Positions 44,490-53,000 of a DNA stretch of 64,000 nt are shown piece after piece. This stretch comes from Pseudomonas benzenivorans. GTDB lineage: Bacteria > Pseudomonadota > Gammaproteobacteria > Pseudomonadales > Pseudomonadaceae. The stretch lies in NCBI RefSeq assembly GCF_033547155.1, contig NZ_CP137892.1:3968001-4032000 (forward strand), read 5' to 3'. Within the stretch, counting starts at the first letter, position 1. Each line of letters begins with the position of its first letter. A program made the position numbers and the translations under genes. The notes beneath the pieces were generated by a model that saw only the letters and a program-made list of their open reading frames with translations, ran no database searches and had not been told where the DNA came from.

Positions 44490-45803
44490 TCAGGCGTTCT
44501 GGCGCTGCTCGGCATCGCGGTAGGCGAGGTAGCTGCGCTGCGTGGCGATATGCCCGGCGATGTGCTTGGCGTCGTGCCACACGCCCCAGATGAACGAGGA
44601 ACCGCGGCGCGACAACCAGGGTAGACCGAGGAAGTACACCCCCGGCTCGCGGGACACGCCGCGCTGGTGCTGGGGCTTGCCCTGGGCGTCGAAGGCGTCG
44701 ACCTGCAGCCAGCCGAAGTCCACGGCATAGCCGGTGGCCCAGATGATCGAGCGGATGCCGGCCTCGGCCAGGTGCAACTGGCGAATCGGATGGCGCACGC
44801 ATTCGGCATCCGGGTAGCGGCGGCGCGCCTCCGGCTCCTCCGGCAGGTCCAGGCCGTTGCGGGCGACATAGGCGTCGGCCGCATCCAGCAGGGCCAGGTA
44901 GTTCGCGTCGCCCGCGGCCAGGTTGCCGACCAGGTCGTCGCGGAAGGTCACCACGCCGCCCTCGAAGGACTGGGTCAGGCCGACCAGGGTCATGCCCTCG
45001 CCCGCCAGGCGGCGGAAGTCGATGGTCTCGCCGCCGCGGGCGCCGCTGACGGCGATGGTCACGTGCTCGCGGCCCGGCTGCACTTCCTCGGCGTCCCACA
45101 GGCCGAGCACGCCCAGCCACCAGCAGAAATCGCGGCCCCGGTAGGTGCGCGGCGGGCGGTCGTGGGGGCCGACCGAGAGATAGACCCGGCGTCCGGCCCG
45201 CATCAGCTCGTCGGCGATCTGCACGCCCGAGGAGCCGGCCCCGACCACCAGCACCGCGCCCTCGGGCAGTTGCTGCGGGTTGAAGTAGGCGGCGGAGTGG
45301 ATCTGGTACAGCCCCTCGTCCCGGGGTGCGATGGCCGGAATAACCGGGCGCTGGAAGGGGCCGGTGGCGGCGACCACCCGCTGGGCGCGGATCACGCCCT
45401 GGGAGGTCTCGATGGTGAAACCCGGGCGATCGGCATTGCGCACCACCCTCCTCACCTCGACGCCGGTGCGGATGGGCGCGGCGAACTTCTCGGCATAGGC
45501 CTCGAAATAGGCCGCCACGCGCTCCTTGGAGGCGAAGGCATCGGGGTCGAGATCGTCGAACTCCAGCCCCGGGAAGCGGTCGTGCCAGGCCGGGCCGTTG
45601 GCCACCAGCGAGTCCCAGCGCCCGGTGCGCCAGGCCTCGGCGATGCGTTTCCTCTCCAGCACCAGATGGGGCACGCCGAGCGCACTGAGGTGCTCGCTCA
45701 TGGCCACGCCGGCCTGGCCGGCGCCGACCACCAGGGTGTCGATTTCCAGGGTTTCCAGGGCCTGGCCGGCGCACGGCGGCCAGGCTTGGTTGAGATCGGT
45801 CAT
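44490..45803 (-). CDS. Flavin-containing monooxygenase
   Basis: A 437-residue FAD/NADPH enzyme. The FAD motif is VVGAGQAGVAMSEHL (near 25), the NADPH motif VVGAGSSGVQIADEL (near 178), and an ATG-type motif IIWATGYAVDFGW lies in the C-terminal third. Similar to single-component FMO/Baeyer-Villiger-like oxidases used for amines or heterocycles. It is first in an operon with RidA, DUF1028 and an M20 deacetylase. The four functions fit a route of oxidation, imine hydrolysis, amide opening and deacylation, but the substrate is not known. Confidence 0.91.
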   Translation of the reverse strand: MTDLNQAWPPCAGQALETLEIDTLVVGAGQAGVAMSEHLSALGVPHLVLERKRIAEAWRTGRWDSLVANGPAWHDRFPGLEFDDLDPDAFASKERVAAYFEAYAEKFAAPIRTGVEVRRVVRNADRPGFTIETSQGVIRAQRVVAATGPFQRPVIPAIAPRDEGLYQIHSAAYFNPQQLPEGAVLVVGAGSSGVQIADELMRAGRRVYLSVGPHDRPPRTYRGRDFCWWLGVLGLWDAEEVQPGREHVTIAVSGARGGETIDFRRLAGEGMTLVGLTQSFEGGVVTFRDDLVGNLAAGDANYLALLDAADAYVARNGLDLPEEPEARRRYPDAECVRHPIRQLHLAEAGIRSIIWATGYAVDFGWLQVDAFDAQGKPQHQRGVSREPGVYFLGLPWLSRRGSSFIWGVWHDAKHIAGHIATQRSYLAYRDAEQRQNA

Positions 45804-46043
45804 GGCTTGCTTCCTCTGATCCTGATCGGTTGCGGCTGTCTGTGGGTGTTGGCCGCATTCTGGTCAGGCTCAGGGATTCGCGAAATTATGATTTTTGTCG
45901 TCGCTGGCGAGGAAAAAGCTGCCCGCCCGGCAAGCCCGGGGCCTGCGGGGCAGAAGACAGTGGCTATAGGTTTTTTAGTCTCAGGGGGGATGATTAAACG
46001 AGCTTCGCCGACGGCGCGTCGGGCGCTGAGCCTGGAAAACAAA

Positions 46044-46070
46044 AAAGCCCCGGCACGGGGCCGGGGCTTT
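46044..46070 (-). terminator. Rho-independent terminator after the first acyl-CoA dehydrogenase
   Basis: AAAGCCCCGG pairs exactly with CCGGGGCTTT across CACGGGG; on the minus strand the stem is followed by further T's (TTTTTTGTTTT in all). Confidence 0.9.
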
Positions 46071-46088
46071 CGTGTTGCCGAAGACCGC

Positions 46089-47867
46089 TTAGAACTGCGA
46101 CGCGTCCAGCAGGTACAGGCTCTCGCTGCCGGCCTTGACCGAGGCGCTGAGCGAGTGGATGCGCGGCAGGATGCGGGCGAAGTAGAAGCGCGCGGTGCCG
46201 AGCTTGCTGGCGTAGAAGTCGTCCTGGTCTTCCTTGCCCAGGGCGGCTCTCGCCATCAGCGCCCACATGTAGGCGTAGGCGGTGTAGCCGAACAGGTGCA
46301 GGTATTCGACCGAGGCGGCGCCGATCTCGTTGGGGTTGGATTTGGCCCGCTCCAGCAGCTCGGCGGTCACCTGCTCCAGGTTGGCGATGACGGCCTTCAG
46401 CGGCTCGGTGAACTCGGCCAGGCTGCTGTCGGCCGAGTCGGTGAAGGCCTTGATCTCTTCGGCGAAGTGCTTGTAGAAGGCGCCGCCGCTGCCGATCACC
46501 TTGCGCCCGACCAGATCGAGGGCCTGGATGCCGTTGGTGCCCTCGTAGATCTGGGTGATGCGGCAGTCGCGCACCAACTGCTCCTGGCCCCACTCGCGGA
46601 TGAAGCCGTGGCCGCCGAACACCTGCTGGCCGTGGAGGGTGGTTTCCAGGCCCATGTCGGTGAGGAAGGCCTTGGCCACCGGGGTCAGCAGCGCCACCAG
46701 CTCCTCGGCGCGCTTGCGCGTGGCCGGGTCCTCGCTGAACTTGGCGGTGTCCAGTTGCATGGCCACGTAGCTGGAAAAGGCGCGACCGCCCTCGTTCAGC
46801 GCCTTCATGGTCAGCAGCATGCGCCGTACGTCCGGATGGACGATGATCGGGTCGGCGGCCTTGTCCTTGGCCTGGGGGCCGGTCGGCGCGCGGCTCTGGA
46901 TGCGCTCGCGGGCGTACTCGATGGCGCTCTGGTAGGAACGCTCGCCGGTGGCCAGGCCCTGGATGCCGACGCCCAGGCGCTCGTAGTTCATCATGGTGAA
47001 CATGGCCGCCAGGCCCTTGTTCGGCGCATCGACTATCCAGCCGGTGGCGCCGTCGAAGTTCATCACGCAGGTGGCCGAGGCCTTGATGCCCATCTTGTGC
47101 TCGATGGAGCCGCAGGACAGGCTGTTGTGCTCGCCCAGGCTGCCGTCGGCGTTGACCATGAACTTGGGCACCAGGAACAGCGAGATGCCCTTGGGCCCGG
47201 CCGGGGCGTCCGGCAGCTTGGCCAGCACCAGGTGGATGATGTTCTCGGTCAGGTCGTGCTCGCCGCCGGTGATGAAGATCTTGGTGCCGCTGATCTTGTA
47301 GCTGCCGTCGGCCTGGGGCTCGGCCTTGGTGCGGATGATGCCCAGGTCGGTGCCGGCGTGCGGCTCGGTCAGGCACATGGAACCCGCCCAGGTGCCGGCG
47401 TACATCTGCGGCAGGTACTTGTCCTTGAGCTCTTCGCTGGCGTGGGCGTTGAGCGACAGGCAGGCGCCGGCCGTCAGCATCGGGTAGAGGCCGAAGGACA
47501 GGTTGGCCGAGTTGACCATCTCCTCGACCTGGGCCGAGATCACCTTGGGCATGCCCATGCCGCCGAAGCGCGGATCGCCGCCGACGCCGACCCAGCCGCC
47601 CTCGGCGTAGGTCTGGTAGGCCTCGGGGAAGCCGGCCGGGGTCTTCACCACACCGTTGTCCCAGCTGCAGCCTTCCTCGTCGCCGCTACGGTTGAGCGGT
47701 GCGATCACCCCGGCGGTGACCTTGCCGGCTTCCTCGAGGATGGCATTGGCGGTGTCTTCGTCCACCACTTCGGCCAGGGCCGGCAGCTCGGCCCATAGCT
47801 TGGAAACTTCGAACACTTCGTTGAGCACGAAGCGCATGTCGCGCAGGGGAGCTTGGTAGTCAGCCAT
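46089..47867 (-). CDS. Acyl-CoA dehydrogenase, ~600-residue type (paralog 1)
   Basis: A 592-residue FAD enzyme of fatty-acid beta-oxidation. It has MCLTEPHAGTDLG, the FAD-contact ITGGEHD, FGGHGFIREWGQEQLVRDCRITQIYEGTNGIQALDL, with the catalytic Glu in YEGTNG, and the extra ~150-residue C-terminal domain of the PA0506/PA0507 and DmdC-like group. It is about 60% similar by eye to the gene at 56778-58583. It is divergent from the TpsB gene and carries a perfect GGTCAC-GTG-GTGACC palindrome 76 bp upstream. Confidence 0.94.
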   Translation of the reverse strand: MADYQAPLRDMRFVLNEVFEVSKLWAELPALAEVVDEDTANAILEEAGKVTAGVIAPLNRSGDEEGCSWDNGVVKTPAGFPEAYQTYAEGGWVGVGGDPRFGGMGMPKVISAQVEEMVNSANLSFGLYPMLTAGACLSLNAHASEELKDKYLPQMYAGTWAGSMCLTEPHAGTDLGIIRTKAEPQADGSYKISGTKIFITGGEHDLTENIIHLVLAKLPDAPAGPKGISLFLVPKFMVNADGSLGEHNSLSCGSIEHKMGIKASATCVMNFDGATGWIVDAPNKGLAAMFTMMNYERLGVGIQGLATGERSYQSAIEYARERIQSRAPTGPQAKDKAADPIIVHPDVRRMLLTMKALNEGGRAFSSYVAMQLDTAKFSEDPATRKRAEELVALLTPVAKAFLTDMGLETTLHGQQVFGGHGFIREWGQEQLVRDCRITQIYEGTNGIQALDLVGRKVIGSGGAFYKHFAEEIKAFTDSADSSLAEFTEPLKAVIANLEQVTAELLERAKSNPNEIGAASVEYLHLFGYTAYAYMWALMARAALGKEDQDDFYASKLGTARFYFARILPRIHSLSASVKAGSESLYLLDASQF

Positions 47868-48193
47868 GGGGCAATCCTCGAACGAACCAACGGGCTTGAA
47901 TCAGGCCTCGGAGTTTACCCCAGCAACAAAAGCGATACATAGGGTCACGTGGTGACCACATATTCACAACCAGTTCCATCATGTCACCTCTCCCTGCGCC
48001 AGCCCCGCCCAGGCCATCTCTCGGCACCGACGCACCGAGCCGTCTCGCGCCCACACAACTTTGCCCCCGTTCACATTACCCGCAACCCGCTGCCCGGACT
48101 CAACTTAAGTCAGGGGCGCACTTGGTCTATACCAGGCGACCATCCGACCGACCCGTCCCATGGTGACTCAAGCTCCACGACAAGGAAGTTCGC
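47868..48193. promoter_or_regulatory. Divergent control region with 6-3-6 palindrome
   Basis: A 326-bp gap between the dehydrogenase and tpsB. The only clear element is GGTCAC-GTG-GTGACC at 47943-47957, 76 bp before the dehydrogenase start, a good operator candidate. No confident -35/-10 pair or small gene was seen in the rest. Confidence 0.55.
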
Positions 48194-49909
48194 ATGCGGC
48201 CATTTCTCTGCCGGCCACTCTGCCGCTCGCGCCCAGTGCTGCTGGCGGCCTGCCTCGGTCTGTCCCTCGGCGCCCCGCTGCTGGCCGCACAACCGCAGGC
48301 CCCGACGACCGAGAACCTGCGCCAACAGCAGCAACAGCAGCGCGATCTGCAACAACTGCAGCTGGAGCAACGTCAGCGCCAGCTCGAACGCGGAGCGTTC
48401 GGCAGCGCCGCTGAGACGGTCGAGCCCGTCACGCCTGCCCGGGACGACCAGTGCTGGCCGTTGCGCGGCACCCGCATCGGCGGCGTGACCCTGCTCGACA
48501 ACGCCATCCTGCAGGCTCAGCTGCGGCCACTGATCGCCCCCTGCATGGGCGTGAACCAGATCAATCGACTGCTCGGGACCATCACCCGCCTCTACGTCGA
48601 AGCCGGCTACATCGCCAGCCGCCCCTACCTGAGCAGCCCGCCCGCCGCCGGTCAGTCGCTAGACATTCTGATCGAGGAAGGGTTCGTCGAGTCCATCGAA
48701 CTGGCCGACCAGAGCCTGCCCCTGTCATTGCGCGGCGCCTTCCCCGGCATGCTCGGCAAGCCGCTGAACCTGCGCGACCTGGAACAGGGCCTGGACCAGC
48801 TCAATCGCCTGCGCGCCTTCGACCTCACCGCCGACATCGCCCCCGGCAGCCTGCCCGGCGGCTCGCGGATCATCATCCGCCCCCGCGCCCTGGTGAAACG
48901 CTGGGGCCTGGAGCTGGGCCTGGACAACCTCGGCAGCGCCAGTACCGGGCGCGATCGCACCACGCTCAGCCTGGGCCTGGACAGTCCGCTGGGGCTCAAC
49001 GATTACCTCAACCTGAGCCTGAGCGACACGCTCAACGGCGACGCCCGCTTCAGCCGCAGCCAGAGCCTCTACTACGGCGTGCCCTACGGCTACTGGAGCC
49101 TGGCCCTGTTCGCCAGCCGAGCCGAGTACTGGGCGCCGGTGCGCCTGAGCCAGCGGACCGTCGACAGCGAGGGCCGCACCGACCAGCTCAGCCTACGCCT
49201 GGACCGCGTGCTGTGGCGCGGCCAGCGCCATCAGCTGAGCGGCAACCTGCAGCTGGCGCACAAGCGCGTCGAGAGCCTGTTCCTCAACCAGCGCCTGGAG
49301 ATCCAGAGCCCGACCCTGACCGTGGCCGAAGCCGGCATCAGCCTGTTCTGGCTGGACAGCGCCACCTGGAGTGTCGACCTGGGATACGCCCAGGGCCTGA
49401 CCTGGTTCGGCGCCGACCGCGACGACGAGCGCCGGTTCGACGACCTGCCTCGGCCGCAGTTTCGCAAGTGGCGCGCCGGCCTCGGGCAATGGCGCAACGG
49501 CCTGTTCGGCGCCCAGCCCTGGCAGTGGCACAGCCAGTTGTCGCTGCAGTACAGCCCCGACCCGCTGCCGGCCATCGAGCAGGTCCTCGCCAGCGACGAC
49601 TCGGCGGTCCGCGGCTTTCGTCGCAACGCCGCGTCCGGCGCCAGCGCGGCGATCTGGCGCAACACCCTGCGGCTGCCACAGCCGCTCGAGCACGGCCTGC
49701 TGCTGACACCGCGCCTGGGCCTGGATGGCGGCTGGGTCAAGGCCGACCACGGCAGCGCAGCCCAGCGGCTGGCCGGCGCCAGTACGGGCCTGAGCCTGAA
49801 CTGGCGGGCCCTGCAATTGGATCTGGACTACCAACGCAGCCTGCACAGCCCGCGAACCTTCATCCATGAGCCGGAGATCTGGCTGATGCGCCTGAGCCTG
49901 TCGCTCTAG
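48194..49909 (+). CDS. TpsB outer-membrane transporter (FhaC/ShlB family)
   Basis: A 571-residue two-partner secretion pore that exports the TpsA encoded 93 bp downstream. It has a signal peptide (VLLAACLGLSLGAPLLAA), a Gln/Arg-rich plug-helix and linker (about 40-66), POTRA domains (about 90-240; GYIASRPYL, VLVEEGFVE-like ILIEEGFVESIEL) and a beta-barrel with the conserved VRGFRR lid-loop motif near 470. Length matches FhaC/CdiB. The C-terminus (RLSLSL) ends in Leu rather than the usual aromatic residue. Confidence 0.94.
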   Translation: MRPFLCRPLCRSRPVLLAACLGLSLGAPLLAAQPQAPTTENLRQQQQQQRDLQQLQLEQRQRQLERGAFGSAAETVEPVTPARDDQCWPLRGTRIGGVTLLDNAILQAQLRPLIAPCMGVNQINRLLGTITRLYVEAGYIASRPYLSSPPAAGQSLDILIEEGFVESIELADQSLPLSLRGAFPGMLGKPLNLRDLEQGLDQLNRLRAFDLTADIAPGSLPGGSRIIIRPRALVKRWGLELGLDNLGSASTGRDRTTLSLGLDSPLGLNDYLNLSLSDTLNGDARFSRSQSLYYGVPYGYWSLALFASRAEYWAPVRLSQRTVDSEGRTDQLSLRLDRVLWRGQRHQLSGNLQLAHKRVESLFLNQRLEIQSPTLTVAEAGISLFWLDSATWSVDLGYAQGLTWFGADRDDERRFDDLPRPQFRKWRAGLGQWRNGLFGAQPWQWHSQLSLQYSPDPLPAIEQVLASDDSAVRGFRRNAASGASAAIWRNTLRLPQPLEHGLLLTPRLGLDGGWVKADHGSAAQRLAGASTGLSLNWRALQLDLDYQRSLHSPRTFIHEPEIWLMRLSLSL

Positions 49910-50002
49910 CCCATCGACCAACAGAGCCGCCGGTCGACGCGCGACGCCTGCGGCCCACGACAACGCGCACTCCTTATCCCTCTCTACAACCTGAAGGTGT
50001 TT

Positions 50003-53000
50003 ATGCGAAACGACACTGCCGCATTCCCGCTCTCCCCGCGAGGCAAACTGCGCTGGGCCATCGCCAGCCTGGCACTCCTGCAACCGCTGCAAGCGGCCTT
50101 CGCCGCCGGCCTGACCGCGGCCAACGGCCCCGGCGGCACGCCGCAGATCCACAACCAGCAGGGCGTACCGGTGATCGACATCGTCGCGCCCAATGGTGCG
50201 GGGCTGTCGCACAACCAGTTCCTCGACTACAACGTCGATCGCCAGGGCCTGGTGCTGAACAACGCCCTGCAGGGTGGCCAGTCGGCCCTGGCCGGCCAGC
50301 TGGGCGCCAACCCGCAGCTGCAGAGCCAGGCCGCCAGCGTGATTCTCAACGAGGTGATCAGCCGCAACGCCTCGCAGATCAACGGCGCCCAGGAGATCTT
50401 CGGCCGTCCCGCCGACTATGTGCTGGCCAACCCCAACGGCATCAGCGTCAACGGCGCCAGCTTTATCAACGCCCCCCGTGCCAGCCTGGTGGTGGGCAAG
50501 CCCGAACTGCAGGACGGCCAGCTGCAAGGGCTGAACACGCAGCGCGCCAACGGCAAGCTGAGCGTCCAGGCGCAGGGCCTGCGCAACGACGGCGGCCGCC
50601 TCGACCTGCTGGCCCCGCAGATCGACAGCCAGGGACAGATCCGCGCCCGGGACGAGCTGAACCTGATCGCCGGACGCAACCAGGTCGGCTACGCCGATGG
50701 CCAGGTGCACGCCAGCGCCCCGGCCACTTCCGCCGACGGCCAGCGCATCGACGCCAGCCTGTTCGGCGCCATGCAGGCCGGACGGATCAATATCGTCAGC
50801 ACCGCCGAGGGTGCCGGGGTCAAGGTCGGCCCGACCCAGCTCGACGGCGGCGACGGCGTCAGCATCGCCTCCGCCGGCGGCCTGACCATCAGCGGCCAGG
50901 CGGCCCAGGACAACAGCCTCGATGGCCGCATGGCCAACGTACGCAGCAGCCAGGGCGACGTGACCCTCAAGGCCGCCACCGACCTCGGCCTCGCCGCCAC
51001 CGAGGTCAGCGGGCGCGACGTGCAACTCAGCACCGGGCGCAACCTGACCCTGGGCAGCCTGGAGAGCAAGCAGCTACGCGAGTCGCGCAACAACTGGAAG
51101 AAGAAGTTCTGGGGCATCACCTACGAGACCTTTGAGCAGACCCTCACCGATCGCGACTCCCGCCAGCACGGCAGCACCATCAAGGCCAGTCGCGATGCCA
51201 GCCTGCAGGCCGGCGCCGACAGCCGCCTGCAAGGCGCCAGCGTCACGGCCGGCCAGCAACTCAAGGTCGACAGCGGCGGCGACCTGACGCTCGCCGCGAC
51301 CACCGAGGTCAGCGAACACCGCGATCGTGGCAACCATCGCAAACACCTGTGGAAGGCCAACTGGGACAACAGCTCCCGTAGCGAGCGCAGCATCGCCAGC
51401 CAGCTCAAAGCCGGCGGCGACGCGGCGGTGCAGAGCGGCGCCGACCTGCGCCTGGAAGGGGCCGTGGTGCAGAGCGGCGGCGACCTGATCCTCGGCGGCA
51501 AGCAGAAGGTCGAGATCGACACGGCCAAGCGCAGCCAGAGCAACAGCAACAGCCGCTACTCCGGCGACCTCGTCGGCGGCAGCTTCTTCGGCAAGAACGG
51601 CAGCGGCGACAAGGCCCAGACCCTCAACCAGCGCAGCGAGGTCAATGCCCAGGGCAAGCTGCTGATCGCCGCCGACGACGTGCGCATCAGCGGCAGCCAG
51701 GTGCGCGGCAAGACCGACGCCAGCGTGATCAGCCAGCGCGGCAGCCTGACCATCGACGGCGTGCAGGACAGCTCCCTGAGCAATCAGCATGACAAGGACA
51801 GCAAGCTGTTCGGCCTGGTCAAGGACGAGCAACGCAGCCGCGTCGCCAGCAGCACGGTGGTGCGCAGCGAGCTGCGCTCGGACAGCAACCTGCAGCTCAA
51901 GAGCGCCTCGGACCTGTCCGTGGTCGGCGCCCTGGTCGAGGCCGCCGACAAGCTCAAGCTCGACGCGGTGGGCAACATCGACGTGCTGGCGGCGAAGAAC
52001 ACCGAACAGACCAGCGTCACCACCGACAGCCATGGCTTCTCCGCCTATGCCAAGGAAACCCAGGCCGCGACCGACACGCAGAAGGGCTCGCGACAGTATC
52101 GCGCCGGCATCCGCTACGAGCAGGTCGAGGAAACCCGCACCAGCGACACCACAACCCATCAGGGCAGCGAACTCAAGGGCGGCACGGTAGCGCTGGCCAG
52201 CCAGGCCGAGCTGACCCTGCAGGGCTCGAAGCTCGACGCCGGCTCAGGCGGCGCCAGCCTGGCCGCTCAGGACGTCAAGCTGCTCGCGGCCCAGGACAGC
52301 CACCACAGCGACAGCAGCCAGACCACCACCGGCGTGGGCTTCTATTACACCGGCGGCCTGGACCGTGCCGGCAGCGGCTGGGAAGGCGGGCAGCAGACCC
52401 TCGACACCACGAGCGACAGCAGCAAGGCCAAGGTCAGCACGCTCAATTCCGCCGGGACACTCGCCATCGACAGCGGCACGGGCACCCTGACCAGCCAGGG
52501 CGCGCAACTCAATGCCAGCGGCGCCCTGCAGGTCAGCGCCGGCCAGGTGGACAACCAGGCGGCCAGCGACACCCAGAGCGGCACCCGCAAGGAGCAGGGC
52601 TGGAGCGTCGATATCGGCGCCAATGTCGAGTACCGGGGCATCGCCCGGCCGATCGAGAAGGCGGTGGAGGGCATCGCCCAGCGCAACTTCTATCAACCCG
52701 GCCTGCTGGACGCCTTCGAGCAGCCCAACCTGGGCCTCGACCTGGAGGGCGGTTATCAGGAGAAGAACAGCCGGCAACAGAGCAGCAGCGCCCAGGTCAG
52801 CCAGTTCCATGGCGGCCAGGTGCAAGTGGTCGTCGCCGGCCAGTTGCAGGACCAAGGCACCCAGTACCGCGCCGATCAGGGCCAGGTGCAGATCACGGCC
52901 GACAGCCACCGCCTGAACGCCGCCAGCGATAGCAGCAGCGCCAGTGCCGAGAGCCTCGATGCCAAGGCCAACCTGCGTGTCTACACCACCACCGGCAAGG

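Noticed and set aside
44667..47798. A 1043-codon open frame on the plus strand across the FMO and acyl-CoA dehydrogenase region
   Set aside because: It is the complement of well-supported minus-strand genes, with the His/Gly/Ala/Val/Leu-rich composition of GC-rich antisense frames and no recognisable domain.
49193..51025. 610-codon minus-strand frame across tpsB/tpsA
   Set aside because: Antisense shadow of two clear two-partner secretion genes.
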